DNA from: Kineosporia sp. NBRC 101731
GTDB taxonomy: Bacteria > Actinomycetota > Actinomycetes > Actinomycetales > Kineosporiaceae
Assembly: GCF_030269305.1 (NCBI RefSeq)
Contig: NZ_BSTC01000011.1
Span: forward strand, 1-64,000
DNA: 64,000 nucleotides
Direction of reading: 5' to 3'
Shown in pieces: positions 34,390 through 43,128 of the stretch. A program made the position numbers and the translations under genes. Within the stretch, counting starts at the first letter, position 1; the number at the start of each line of letters is the position of its first letter. The notes under the pieces were generated by a model that saw only the letters and a list, made by a program, of their open reading frames with translations, was not told the origin of the DNA and did not search any database.

Positions 34390-35033
34390 TCGCCGAGGAC
34401 GACGCCCTGCTGCGGGAGGGGCTGGCCTCGCTGCTGCGGGCGGAGGGGCTTGACGTGGTGGCGACGGCGAGCGGGCCGGAGTTGTTCCTGGAGGCGGTGG
34501 ACGAGCAGACGCCGGATGTGGCGATCGTGGATGTCCGGATGCCGCCGACGCACACCGACGAGGGCATCGTGGCGGCGGTCGAGGCGCGCCGGCGGCATCC
34601 GGGGCTGGCGGTGCTGGTGCTGTCGGCTTACGTCGAGCGGTCTTTCGCCACGGACCTGTTGGCCGGTGGGGCCGACGGGCTGGGGTACCTGCTGAAGGAG
34701 CGGGTGGGGCGGGTCGAGGAATTCCTGGTGGCGCTGAACCGGGTGGCCGGAGGCGGGACGGCGATCGATCCGGAGGTGGTGGCGCAGCTGATGACGCGTC
34801 ATCGCCCGGACGCGGGGATGGAACGACTGAGCCCGCGGGAGCGGGACGTGCTGGCGCTGATGGCCGAGGGGCTCGGTAACACGGCGATCGCGGAGAAGCT
34901 GGTGGTGACGGAAGGTGCCGTGCACAAGCACATCCGCAGCATCTTCGCCAAGCTCGACCTGGCACCGGCCGACCACACCGACCGGCGCGTGGTCGCCGTC
35001 CTCAAATACCTCGACGAGAACCGGACGTCCTAA
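34377..35033 (+). CDS. NarL/LuxR-type response regulator
   Basis: A 218-residue regulator. The receiver domain has the acidic pair EDD at residues 7-9, the phosphorylated Asp52 in AIVDVRMPP, and Lys in YLLKERVG. The C-terminal GerE HTH (SPRERDVLALMAEGLGNTAI, VVTEGAVHKHIRSIFAKLDL) binds DNA as a dimer. GTG at 34377 lies inside the kinase gene, so they are translationally coupled and form one two-component pair. The following TPR gene starts 16 bp downstream and may be co-transcribed. Targets are unknown. Confidence 0.93.
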   Translation: MRIVIAEDDALLREGLASLLRAEGLDVVATASGPELFLEAVDEQTPDVAIVDVRMPPTHTDEGIVAAVEARRRHPGLAVLVLSAYVERSFATDLLAGGADGLGYLLKERVGRVEEFLVALNRVAGGGTAIDPEVVAQLMTRHRPDAGMERLSPRERDVLALMAEGLGNTAIAEKLVVTEGAVHKHIRSIFAKLDLAPADHTDRRVVAVLKYLDENRTS

Positions 35034-35048
35034 TGGTTCACTGGGCGG

Positions 35049-35939
35049 ATGGGAGACACGGCTGAGATCCTGAGCCTGTATCAGCGCGGCGAGTCCACGC
35101 TGCCGCGGGCGGTCGCGGTGCTGATGCTGGATGTGTGGGACGTGTCCGACGACCGGCCCCTGAGTGCGCGGGTGCTGGTCGAGGTGCACGAGCCCGGTCT
35201 GCCCGCGCATCCGCGGGTGGTGCTGCGCGGTAATGGGGTGGCGTTCGCCATGTTCCTGCGGCAGGACGGTTTACGGGTGCGGTCGCTGGCGGCCCGGGCG
35301 GTGGCGCTGACGGAACAGTCGGTGGGTGCCGATCATCCCTACGCGGCCACGCAGCTGGGGCATCTGGCGGTCGCGCTGACCCGGGTCGGGGAGTGGAGTC
35401 AGGCCGCTGACCTGCTGGAGCGGGCGCTGGGGGTGACGGTCGCCGCGGTGGGGCGCTCGGACCTGCGGGTGGCCCGGCACATGAACAACCTGGGTCTGGT
35501 GCGCCTGCGGCTGGACGACGTCGATGCGGGCCTGGCGATGCTCGAGCGGGCCCGGTCGATCGCCGAGCAGGAGGGGTCGGCGGGGCCGGAACTGGCCGCG
35601 GTGGCGAGCAACCTGGCCCGGGCGCGGCTGATGGCCGGTGACGGCGAAGGGGCCCGGCAGGCGCTGGCGGAGGCCACGCAGCTGGCCGAGCGGCTCAGCC
35701 GGGTGCGCCGCCCGGAGGCCGCGGCCTACGCGAACAATCTCGCGGTGATGCTGTCGGCGCACCTGGGTCTGCCGATTGCCGCCCGGCCCCTGGCCCGGCA
35801 GGCGCTCACGCTGGGCGAGAGCAGCGGGCACGGCACGATCGACACCTACCTGCGCAACCTGGCCGCGGTGATGCGGGGGCTGGGCGAGGAGGAGACCGCG
35901 CGCGACCTGGAAGCCCGGGCGGTACGGCTCATTTCCTAG
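35049..35939 (+). CDS. TPR-repeat protein downstream of the two-component system
   Basis: A 296-residue protein. After about 80 residues without clear fold, residues 85-290 form several TPR-like helix pairs with regular spacing (YAATQLGHLAVALTRVGEWS; ARHMNNLGLVRLRLDDVDAG; AAYANNLAVMLSAHLGLPIA; LRNLAAVMRGLGEEE), as in kinesin-light-chain-type TPR domains. These serve as protein-interaction scaffolds. It lies 16 bp after the response regulator in the same orientation, so it may be part of that signalling unit. No enzyme motif is present. Confidence 0.8.
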   Translation: MGDTAEILSLYQRGESTLPRAVAVLMLDVWDVSDDRPLSARVLVEVHEPGLPAHPRVVLRGNGVAFAMFLRQDGLRVRSLAARAVALTEQSVGADHPYAATQLGHLAVALTRVGEWSQAADLLERALGVTVAAVGRSDLRVARHMNNLGLVRLRLDDVDAGLAMLERARSIAEQEGSAGPELAAVASNLARARLMAGDGEGARQALAEATQLAERLSRVRRPEAAAYANNLAVMLSAHLGLPIAARPLARQALTLGESSGHGTIDTYLRNLAAVMRGLGEEETARDLEARAVRLIS

Positions 35940-35952
35940 GGGTAGCGGTTTC

Positions 35953-36381
35953 CTAGGGGTAGCGGCGGAAGTCGCGGCCGGCGGCCAGGCGCCGGTCGAG
36001 GAGTTCGCGCAGGGACATGGACTCGCCGTCGCGGGCGCCGCGGCCGACGGCCAGGGGCGGGTCGCCCGGGGCCAGGTGGACCCCGCGCAGCCGGGCGATC
36101 AGGCCCGCGGGCGCGATGAGGGTGTAGAACCCGCCCTCCTGGTCGATGGCCAGGGATCCGCTGGGCTGTAGGTACCAGCCGATCAGTCCGGTGCGGTAGG
36201 TGGCGCTGCCGCTGTAGGCGCGCGCCCGCAGCGGCTGGGTGGGAAGGCCCAGTGCGCGGGCCCGGGTCACGAAGTCGGCAACGATCTGCCGGGCCTGCTC
36301 CGCCTCGGCCTGTTCGGCCCGCTGCCGGGCCCGGTCGTGGGCCTCGAACGCCTCGCGTCGTCGCGAGGGCCAGTCATCCAT
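35953..36381 (-). CDS. Hypothetical protein with N-terminal charged helix
   Basis: A 142-residue protein. Residues 1-45 form a long charged helix (RREAFEAHDRARQRAEQAEA), and the remainder looks like a small beta-rich domain (TGLIGWYLQPSGSLAIDQEG, FYTLIAPAGLIARLRG). No membrane helix, signal peptide or known motif. ATG at 36381 is the natural start. It converges with the TPR gene. Proteins of this style are common orphans in actinobacteria. Coding looks real; function unknown. Confidence 0.6.
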   Translation of the reverse strand: MDDWPSRRREAFEAHDRARQRAEQAEAEQARQIVADFVTRARALGLPTQPLRARAYSGSATYRTGLIGWYLQPSGSLAIDQEGGFYTLIAPAGLIARLRGVHLAPGDPPLAVGRGARDGESMSLRELLDRRLAAGRDFRRYP

Positions 36382-36417
36382 GAGGTGGACGTTACGCCAC
36401 GGACAGTTCTAGAACAC

Positions 36418-36475
36418 GGGGGAGGTTTTGCATGATCACGACCAAAGATTTTTTGTGATCATGCAGAACCTCCCC
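36418..36475. repeat. Dispersed palindromic element (copy 4 of 5)
   Basis: Left arm GGGGAGGTTTTGCATGATCAC ends at 36439; right arm GTGATCATGCAGAACCTCCCC spans 36455-36475; one mismatch separates them, and an A/T-rich loop (GACCAAAGATTTTTT) lies between. A loose AGTTCTAGAAC just outside (36405-36415) echoes the inner repeat of the copy at 22099. The right arm supplies the last codons and the stop of the HAD-like gene. Confidence 0.8.
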
Positions 36476-36977
36476 GGAGTTGCCGGGTGATGGCGGCCTC
36501 GGTCTCGGCCCAGTTCGCCACCCGGGTCGCGTCGCCGGAGACGCACGGGCGCTGGGGGCCGAAGAGGTAGCGGTGGGGCACGACGTCGGCGATGGCGGCG
36601 TGCACGTCGGGGCGGTCGTCGACGACGTGGGTCAGGCCCAGGTCGAGGCAGTGGATGCGCTTGTCGCGGCGTTCCCGGCAGAACCGTAGGTGCTCGGGCG
36701 GGATGCCGGTGCGGGCGTGGAAGTCGTGGGCGGCCAGCCAGCGCCGGCTGCGCTGCTGCACGCGCTCGCCGCACTTGGAGACGAGCCAGGCCCGTCCCTC
36801 GAAAAGCTCGGTCAGGCGGGCGATCGCCGCGAAGGCGCCGGCCATCTCGGGGGTGGCGAGCATGATCTGCTCGGTCCCGCTGAAGAAGGCGGTGTCGCCG
36901 CCGCCGGGGTGGGCCGATCCGTCGATGATGACCCGGCCGATGTCGATGCCGAGCCGGGGCTGATGTTGTCTGTGCAT
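36459..36977 (-). CDS. HAD-superfamily-like hydrolase/phosphatase
   Basis: A 172-residue protein with a HAD-like start, RLGIDIGRVIIDGSA (first Asp in GIDIG), and a late acidic motif, THVVDDRPDVHAAI, near residue 118. Between them a helical cap-like segment contains WLVSKCGERVQQRSRRWLAA. The second Asp of the classical DxD pair is replaced (D-I-G), so catalysis is uncertain. The last five or six codons and the stop come from a dispersed palindromic repeat. It is divergent from the LysR gene; with kptA nearby it may belong to RNA or nucleotide repair, but that is speculation. Confidence 0.7.
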   Translation of the reverse strand: MHRQHQPRLGIDIGRVIIDGSAHPGGGDTAFFSGTEQIMLATPEMAGAFAAIARLTELFEGRAWLVSKCGERVQQRSRRWLAAHDFHARTGIPPEHLRFCRERRDKRIHCLDLGLTHVVDDRPDVHAAIADVVPHRYLFGPQRPCVSGDATRVANWAETEAAITRQLRGGSA

Positions 36978-37058
36978 GATCCCCAGCCTGGAACCGGCGA
37001 GGCTAGGGCGGAACTATTCGTTCGTGGCCTGGAAATAGGTGCAGGCTATAGTTGAGAT

Positions 37059-37898
37059 ATGGACTCGGACGGGCTGCGGGCCTTCGCGGTGTTCGCCCGG
37101 CACCTCAATCTCACGGCCGCGGCCGCGGAGCTGCACATCGCCCAGCCATCGCTGCACGCCAAGATCCGCAAGCTCGGGCGCACGCTCGGCGTGGAGCTGT
37201 ACGAGCGGGAGGGCAGAGGGCTGCGCCTGACTCCGGCGGGTCTGAACCTGGCCCGTTTTGCCGCCGAGAACACCCGCCGCATGAACGATTTCGTCGCCGA
37301 GATACAGGGCCGGCCGACCTCGGTGACGATCGCGGCCGGGCAGGGCGCGTTCCGCTGGGTGATCGGCCCGGGGATGCGGCGCATCGTGGGCGGCCGCCGG
37401 ACCCTGCAGGTACGCACCCAGAACCGGGAAGGCAGCCTGCGTGACGTGCGCTCCGGCCGGGCGGATGTCGCCGTGTTCGCCGGGGACCCGCCGCCGGGTG
37501 GCTTCGCCCGGAGCGAGATCGCCCGCTATCCGCAGGTTCTCATGGTGCCTGCCGGTCATCGTCTGGCGGCCCGGACCACGGTGACGGTGCGCGACCTGGC
37601 GGCGCAACCCCTGGTGCTGCCACCGGCCGAGCGACCGCACCGACGGCGCCTGGACCGGGCCCTGCTCGATGCCGGGGTCGACGTCACGGTGGCGGCGGAG
37701 GTGGACGGCTGGGACCTGATGACCCATTTCGTGGCCCTGGGTCTGGGGGCCGCCGTGGTGAACGGCTGCGTGCTGCCGCCCGAGGCAGTGGCCGCCGTTC
37801 CTGTCCGCGACCTGCCGGAGGTGCCGTACTGGGCGGCGTGGCGTCCGGAACGCGACGACCTGCCCGCCGACGTCGTCGAGCACCTGGTGGCCGGGTGA
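37059..37898 (+). CDS. LysR-family transcriptional regulator
   Basis: A 279-residue LysR regulator. The N-terminal HTH is typical (LRAFAVFARHLNLTAAAAEL, IAQPSLHAKIRKLGRTLGVE), followed by a shortish effector domain (VTIAAGQGAFRWVIGPGMRR; GFARSEIARYPQVLMVPAGH). A TATAGT box ends 6 nt before the ATG, so the transcript is probably leaderless. AACTAT (37012-37017) and ATAGTT (37048-37053) form a loose inverted repeat in the divergent promoter. The stop overlaps the kptA start (GTGA), tying this regulator to an RNA-repair-type enzyme, an unusual pairing. Confidence 0.9.
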   Translation: MDSDGLRAFAVFARHLNLTAAAAELHIAQPSLHAKIRKLGRTLGVELYEREGRGLRLTPAGLNLARFAAENTRRMNDFVAEIQGRPTSVTIAAGQGAFRWVIGPGMRRIVGGRRTLQVRTQNREGSLRDVRSGRADVAVFAGDPPPGGFARSEIARYPQVLMVPAGHRLAARTTVTVRDLAAQPLVLPPAERPHRRRLDRALLDAGVDVTVAAEVDGWDLMTHFVALGLGAAVVNGCVLPPEAVAAVPVRDLPEVPYWAAWRPERDDLPADVVEHLVAG

Positions 37899-38422
37899 AC
37901 CACAGTCGCTTCCTCAGCTACGTGCTGAGGCACCGTCCGGAGGTGATCGGGTTGCACCTGGACCCGGCGGGCTGGGCCGACGTCGGCGAGCTGCGGCAGG
38001 CCCTGGCCTCACACGGGCGGGTGCTGACGCGGCTCGACCTGGAGGCGCTGGTCGCGGCCTCGGACAAGCAGCGCTTCCAGCTGGAAGACGGCCGGATCCG
38101 GGCGGCCCAGGGGCACTCGATCGATGTGGACCTGCACCTGGAGCCCCGGGTGCCGCCGGAGATCCTGTTCCACGGCACCCACCCGGGCGCCCTCGACCTG
38201 ATCGCCGCCGGGGGACTGCTGCCGATGGGCCGCCGGCTGGTGCACCTGTCGGCCGATGAGCAGACCGCCCGAACGGTGGGCGCGCGCCGGGGCCGCCCGG
38301 TGGTCCTGCGGGTGCTCGCCCTCGCGGCCCACGAGAGCGGTCACCCCTACTACCGCGCGGCCAACGGCGTCTGGCTCACCGATCGGGTGCCGTCCCGGTT
38401 CCTGCCCGCCCTACCGTCGTGA
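37895..38422 (+). CDS. kptA: RNA 2'-phosphotransferase (Tpt1/KptA family)
   Basis: A 175-residue KptA protein. Tpt1 enzymes transfer an internal RNA 2'-phosphate to NAD+, forming ADP-ribose 1",2"-cyclic phosphate. The family motifs are present: SRFLSYVLRHRPEVIGLHLD with the catalytic Arg-His pair (residues 12-13), SDKQRFQ, RIRAAQGHSIDVDL, LFHGTHPGALDLI, VHLSADEQTA and RRGRPVVLRVLA. GTG at 37895 overlaps the LysR stop. Bacteria lack the fungal tRNA-splicing pathway, so the natural substrate is unknown; repair of damaged RNA or ADP-ribosylation of RNA ends has been proposed for the family. Confidence 0.93.
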   Translation: MNHSRFLSYVLRHRPEVIGLHLDPAGWADVGELRQALASHGRVLTRLDLEALVAASDKQRFQLEDGRIRAAQGHSIDVDLHLEPRVPPEILFHGTHPGALDLIAAGGLLPMGRRLVHLSADEQTARTVGARRGRPVVLRVLALAAHESGHPYYRAANGVWLTDRVPSRFLPALPS

Positions 38423-38443
38423 CGGGCGTCCTTACTCGTTGCG

Positions 38444-38821
38444 TTACTTGTTGCGTTCCTCCCAGGTGTGCAGGTCCACGTAGTCGCGCACCTGGCTGAT
38501 CAGCCCGTCCTCGAGCTCGATCACCCCGACGCACTCGATGAAGATCTCCCGGTCGTCATGGGTGAAGAACCGGTCGAGACGCTCCACCCAGACCCGGTCA
38601 CCGTCCACCGCGGACTCGGTGACCTCCCAGCTGATGCGTTTGTACATGGTGGCCTGGCCGGAGAACATGCCCCGGATGTGGTCACGCCCCTGCACCGGCG
38701 GATGCGGCATCGCGTAGTAATAGACGGCGTCTTCGGTGAAGCACTCGGCGGCACCGATCGCATCGCGATTGCTGATCCGCTCCAGCCACTGGGTGACGAT
38801 CGGCGGCAGGACTTGGCTCAT
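38444..38821 (-). CDS. SnoaL-like / NTF2-fold protein
   Basis: A 125-residue protein of the NTF2-like superfamily, close in style to limonene-1,2-epoxide-hydrolase-type or SnoaL-like proteins: a start helix VTQWLERISNRDAIGAAECF, then FTEDAVYYYAMPHPPVQGRD and strands RVWVERLDRFFTHDDREIFI, ending VRDYVDLHTWEERN. Acidic residues line the pocket region. Substrate unknown. ATG at 38821 is the only start with a coding-like context. It converges with kptA and is divergent from the D-aminoacylase gene. Confidence 0.82.
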   Translation of the reverse strand: MSQVLPPIVTQWLERISNRDAIGAAECFTEDAVYYYAMPHPPVQGRDHIRGMFSGQATMYKRISWEVTESAVDGDRVWVERLDRFFTHDDREIFIECVGVIELEDGLISQVRDYVDLHTWEERNK

Positions 38822-38939
38822 GACGAAAGATATTACTGCGCGTGGCGACGCGATAACGGAATCGACACATTGATCACCGCGTCGGCGCAGTCGTGGCCGG
38901 CCATCAGGGTGAACTTCGCCGTGTGCTTGACTGCGGCCT

Positions 38940-40511
38940 GTGCTGGACGTGCTGCTGACAGGTGGTCGGATCGCCGACGGTACCGGGGCCGAGCCCCGGA
39001 GAGCTGACGTCGGTGTGCTCGACGGCCGGATCGTGTCGGTCGGATCAGCGGGTCCGGTCGAGGCCCGGCGGCTGGTGGACGTCAGTGGTCGCCTGTTGCT
39101 GCCCGGCCTCGTGGACGCCCACTCACACGCCGAGACGCTGGTCGGCACGCCCGACCTGGAGCTCGCCTGCCTGCGGCAGGGGGTCACCACGGTGATCATC
39201 GGCCAGGACGGCGTCTCGATGGCCCCCACGGCCGGTGCGGTCGCGACCGAGACCTCCCTGTACTTCGCGGCGGTCAACGGGCCGTTCGGGCGGGGGTTCA
39301 CGGTGGCGGAGCTGCTGGACCACTACGACCGGCGCGGCGCCCTGAACGTGGCCTACCTGGTGCCCGGAGGCACCCTGCGGGCGTCGGTGCGCGGGTTCGG
39401 TGCGAGCCCTCCGGGCCCAGCGGGAAAGGAGGACGAGGACCTGGCCCGCGAGGTCACCCTCCTGGAGAGCGGGCTGGCGGCGGGGGCCGTGGGACTGTCC
39501 ACCGGTCTGGAGTACGTGCCCGGCGGCCTGGCCGGGATCCCTGAGCTCATGCGGTTGTGCCAGGTGGTGCGGGAGGCCGGCGGGGTCCACGTCTCGCACA
39601 TCCGCGGCTACGAGCAGGACGCCCCGGCCGGGATGGCCGAGTTCCTCGCGATCGGTGCGCAGTCCGGGGTGCGCTCGCACGTCTCGCACTTCCACGGGCC
39701 GGCCTCACTGCTGCTGCCCGAGGTCGCCCGGGCCCACGACCTGGGCGTCGACCTGACCTACGACACCTATCCCTACCGCCGCGGCAACACCATCCTGGCG
39801 ATGCTGGCCCTGCCTCGTTCCCTGCAGGACGCGGCTCCTTCACAGACCCTGGCCCGGCTGCGCTCGCCCGCGGTGCGCGAGCAGCTGCGGGCCGACTGGT
39901 TCCCCGGCCTGGCCGATCTCTTCCCCCGTGTCACCCTCTCGCACGTGCCCGCACCGTCATGGAACTGGGCCGAGGGGCTCTCGCTGACCGAGGCGGCCGA
40001 CCGGGCCGGCCGGGAGGTCGGCGACCTGGTCTGCGACCTGGTGCTCGCCTGCGACCTGGCCGTCGGCTGCGTGGTGCGCCAGCCCGCCGCGAACACCCCC
40101 GACGACATCCGTACCCTGCTGAAACAGCCCGAGCAGATGGGCAGCTCGGACGGCATCCTGATCGGCGGCCACCCGCACCCGCGCGGGCGCGGGGCGTTCG
40201 CCCGGATGCTGGCCCGTCATACCCGCGACCTGGGCGACTGGACCTGGGGCCAGGCCGCCGTGCACCTGTCCGCCCGGGCCTGCGAGCGCTTCGGCCTGGC
40301 CGGGCGCGGGCAGATCCGGGAGGGTTACGCGGCCGACATCGCGGTGATCGACGTGCCCGCGCTGGCCGACACCGCGACCTACGAGCAGCCGCTGAACCTG
40401 GCCCGGGGCGTCGACACGGTCTTGGTGAACGGCGAGATCGTGCTGGAGAACGGGCAACTCACGGGCGCGACGTGCGGCCGGGCCCTGCGGCGAGGGGAGA
40501 TCATGCGGTGA
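38940..40511 (+). CDS. D-aminoacylase (N-acyl-D-amino-acid deacylase, amidohydrolase)
   Basis: A 523-residue amidohydrolase of the D-aminoacylase group. The metal-binding HxH is LPGLVDAHSHAET, and further motifs are QGVTTVIIGQDGVSMAP, GAVGLSTGLEYVPGGLA, VHVSHIRGYE and SHVSHFHGPA, with SSDGILIGGHPHPRGRGAFA near the C-terminus, as in the D-aminoacylase/N-acyl-D-Glu deacylase family. It should free D-amino acids from N-acyl forms. Start taken as GTG at 38940. The stop overlaps the start of a D-serine-deaminase-like gene, so products are likely passed to that enzyme. Confidence 0.92.
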   Translation: MLDVLLTGGRIADGTGAEPRRADVGVLDGRIVSVGSAGPVEARRLVDVSGRLLLPGLVDAHSHAETLVGTPDLELACLRQGVTTVIIGQDGVSMAPTAGAVATETSLYFAAVNGPFGRGFTVAELLDHYDRRGALNVAYLVPGGTLRASVRGFGASPPGPAGKEDEDLAREVTLLESGLAAGAVGLSTGLEYVPGGLAGIPELMRLCQVVREAGGVHVSHIRGYEQDAPAGMAEFLAIGAQSGVRSHVSHFHGPASLLLPEVARAHDLGVDLTYDTYPYRRGNTILAMLALPRSLQDAAPSQTLARLRSPAVREQLRADWFPGLADLFPRVTLSHVPAPSWNWAEGLSLTEAADRAGREVGDLVCDLVLACDLAVGCVVRQPAANTPDDIRTLLKQPEQMGSSDGILIGGHPHPRGRGAFARMLARHTRDLGDWTWGQAAVHLSARACERFGLAGRGQIREGYAADIAVIDVPALADTATYEQPLNLARGVDTVLVNGEIVLENGQLTGATCGRALRRGEIMR

Positions 40512-41755
40512 GCACTCTGGAGGATCTTCCGGTCGCACCGACGGAGAAGGGCTGGGGGCCTCTGGCGGCGCGGGGCGAGGTGAGCGCGCGCTCGCTGCGG
40601 GCGGCGCCGATTGCCCTGCACGGCGGTGATTTCAGTTTCCCGCTGGCGGTGCTGGAGCGTGCGGCCCTGGCGGGGAACATCGCGGCCATGGCGACCTGGT
40701 GTGCGGCGCAGGGTGTCGAACTGGCCCCGCACGGCAAGACCTACATGTCGCCCGAGATCGCGCACCAGCAGATCGCCGCCGGGGCGTGGGCGATCACCGT
40801 GGCGAGCGTGGCGCAGTTGCAGGCGTATCACGCCCACGGGGTGCGCCGGTTCATCGTGGCGAACCAGCTCGCCGACCGGGCCTCGATCGCCTGGCTGGCC
40901 GGGGTGGCGGATGCGCAGGTGTGGGTGAACGTCGACTCCGTCGAGGGGGTCGGTTTCCTGGCGGACGAGCTGGCGCGCGCCGGTGGGTCGGTGAACGTCT
41001 TCGTGGAGCTGGGGCATCCGGGTGGGCGCACCGGGGCCCGGTCGGTGGCGGTGGCGCTGGAGGTGGCGCAGGCGGCGGCTGCCCGGCCTCAGCTGCGGGT
41101 GGCCGGGGTCAGCGGGTACGAGGGCACGCTGGGCCATCACGGGCTGCCGGAGGAGAACGCGCGGGTCGCGCAGTGGGCGCAGGAACTGGCGTCGCTGGGG
41201 GCCACGCTGTACGGGAAGGGGCTCCTGCCGGACGGTTACGTGGTGACGGCCGGTGGCAGTGCCTTCCCGGACGTGGTGGCTGCGACGCTGAAGGGTTCGG
41301 TGGGTCCCGGTGATCCGGTGGTGGTGCTGCGCAGCGGTGCCTACGCCGTTCACGACGACGGCTACTACGCCTGCGTGACCCCGCACGACCGGGGGGCCGA
41401 CGGGCCGGCGCTGCGCCCGGCTCTGTCGTTGTGGGTGCCGGTGCTCTCGCGCCCGGAGCCGGACCTGGCCCTGCTGCTGCTGGGTCGCCGTGACGCCGGG
41501 TTCGACGAGGGGCTGCCGATCCCGCGGGAGGTGCTGCACCGCGACGGGCGCCGGGTGGCGGCGCCGGGCCTGACCGTCACGGCGCTCAACGACCAGCACG
41601 CCTTCCTGTCCCTGCCCGCCGGCTTCGACCTCGGGCCGGGAGACCTGGTGCACGTGGGCATCTCGCACCCGTGCACCACGCTCGACAAGTGGCGCGTGAT
41701 CCCGGTGATCGACGAGGACGAGCGCGTGGTGGACCTGGTGCACACTCTGTTCTGA
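40508..41755 (+). CDS. D-serine deaminase-like PLP enzyme (fold type III)
   Basis: A 415-residue PLP enzyme of the DSD1/D-threonine-aldolase-like group. The PLP lysine is in APHGKTYMSPEI near residue 78, and the zinc-ligand pair His-Cys of this group is visible as GISHPCTTLDKWR near the C-terminus. FVELGHPGGRTGAR and VSGYEGTLGHHG fit the fold. GTG at 40508 overlaps the stop of the D-aminoacylase gene. Together they would release and then deaminate D-amino acids; an aldolase or racemase activity cannot be excluded. Confidence 0.88.
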   Translation: MSTLEDLPVAPTEKGWGPLAARGEVSARSLRAAPIALHGGDFSFPLAVLERAALAGNIAAMATWCAAQGVELAPHGKTYMSPEIAHQQIAAGAWAITVASVAQLQAYHAHGVRRFIVANQLADRASIAWLAGVADAQVWVNVDSVEGVGFLADELARAGGSVNVFVELGHPGGRTGARSVAVALEVAQAAAARPQLRVAGVSGYEGTLGHHGLPEENARVAQWAQELASLGATLYGKGLLPDGYVVTAGGSAFPDVVAATLKGSVGPGDPVVVLRSGAYAVHDDGYYACVTPHDRGADGPALRPALSLWVPVLSRPEPDLALLLLGRRDAGFDEGLPIPREVLHRDGRRVAAPGLTVTALNDQHAFLSLPAGFDLGPGDLVHVGISHPCTTLDKWRVIPVIDEDERVVDLVHTLF

Positions 41756-41776
41756 GCTGTTCCGAGCTGTTCCGAG

Positions 41777-42991
41777 CTATTTCTGGGTGCTCAGCGAGCG
41801 CACGTCGGGGTCCAGCGCCAGCCGGGCCCCGACGGCGAGCACGGGCAGCGCCGCGATCGCGAAACCCCAGGGCAGGCTGCGGCTGAGCAGGACCCCGAGC
41901 ACGGCGATCGAGACCGGTTCGAGCACCACCCGCGGGAGGTTCATGACGCTGCTGACCCGGCCCAGGACGTCCACCGGTGTGCGGGTCTGGATGATCGTGG
42001 GCAGGGCGACGTCGCTGGAGTAGGCGACGCCGGCCCCGAGCAGCGCGAGCACGGGCACGGCGACCTGGACGCTGGTGGTGATCCCGATGGTCAGGAAGGC
42101 TGCTCCCTCGAGCAGGCTCATGCCGACGATCAGCAGCCCCCAGCGCTGCGGGAGCCCGGTGACGGCGGCGGCCAGCGTGCCCACGAGCTGCCCCAGGCCC
42201 CAGGCGGACAGCAGCAGTCCCAGGACGATCGGGCCGTCGGGGTAGGTCTGTGCCAGGGCCGGCAGCCCGACCGAGAACAGGCCGCTGTAGGTCAGGGTGG
42301 CGGCGCTGATCAGCAGCAGGGCCGTGCGCAGCGGTTTGCTGCGCCGGGCGTGACGCAGGCCCTCGGCGATCTGTGGGAAAACGCTGCTCCGGGGCAGTTC
42401 TGGGGTGGCGGTCCGGGGTGCTCCGGCGACGGTGGCCGCCGCGACGAAGAAGCTCACCGCGTTGATCGCGCAGGCCCAGGCCGGCCCGGCCGAGGCGACC
42501 AGCACACCACCCAGCACCGGCCCCAGCAGGCGGGCGATCTGCTCGCCGAGACCGGTGAGGGCGTTGCCCCGGGGCAGGAGCGGTTCGGGCAGGAGGCTGG
42601 GCAGCAGGCTGTCGGACGCCGGCCAGAAGAAGGCCTCGGCCACACCGGTGACCACGCCCAGCGCCACGAGATACGTCAGATGTGCCGGACCGGCGGCGAG
42701 CAGGACCGCGAGAAGCCCCACCGCGCAACCCCGCACCAGGTGCGAGGCCAGCATCACGGTGCGCGGTGAGAGCCGGTCGGTCACCGCGCCACCCAGCAGC
42801 AGGAGCAGCCCTCGGGGCACGGCCTGGGCCAGCAGCACGACCGCGAGCGTCGACGGCGACCCGGTGGTCTCCAGCACCAGCCAGATGAAGGCGGTCTCGA
42901 AGCTCAGATCACCGACGACCGAAACCGTCTCCCCGAACCACACCCGCCGGAAGGCACGGTGGCGCAGGGGCTGGAAGACGGGGCTGGACAT
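41777..42991 (-). CDS. Major facilitator superfamily transporter
   Basis: A 404-residue MFS protein with about twelve helices, of the enterobactin-exporter/MFS_3 type: FQPLRHRAFRRVWFGETVSVV at the start, a DRLSPRTVMLASHLVRG loop after helix 2 and a second-half repeat. Such proteins often export drugs or siderophores, but no substrate can be inferred. Its start lies 184 bp from a small HTH gene transcribed the other way, with tandem 16-bp palindromes between them, so it may be regulated by that protein. Confidence 0.88.
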   Translation of the reverse strand: MSSPVFQPLRHRAFRRVWFGETVSVVGDLSFETAFIWLVLETTGSPSTLAVVLLAQAVPRGLLLLLGGAVTDRLSPRTVMLASHLVRGCAVGLLAVLLAAGPAHLTYLVALGVVTGVAEAFFWPASDSLLPSLLPEPLLPRGNALTGLGEQIARLLGPVLGGVLVASAGPAWACAINAVSFFVAAATVAGAPRTATPELPRSSVFPQIAEGLRHARRSKPLRTALLLISAATLTYSGLFSVGLPALAQTYPDGPIVLGLLLSAWGLGQLVGTLAAAVTGLPQRWGLLIVGMSLLEGAAFLTIGITTSVQVAVPVLALLGAGVAYSSDVALPTIIQTRTPVDVLGRVSSVMNLPRVVLEPVSIAVLGVLLSRSLPWGFAIAALPVLAVGARLALDPDVRSLSTQK

Positions 42992-43128
42992 CGGGACACA
43001 TCATTGAGTGCCGCGGATTCGATGTGCCAGCGATTTACCTACCCCCTCAGTTCTTGCCGTGATCACGAGGGGTGTGGGGCGCTCTTCCGGCAACCAACTG
43101 CCTCATCGTGCTCACCGGCCTCTGCAGC

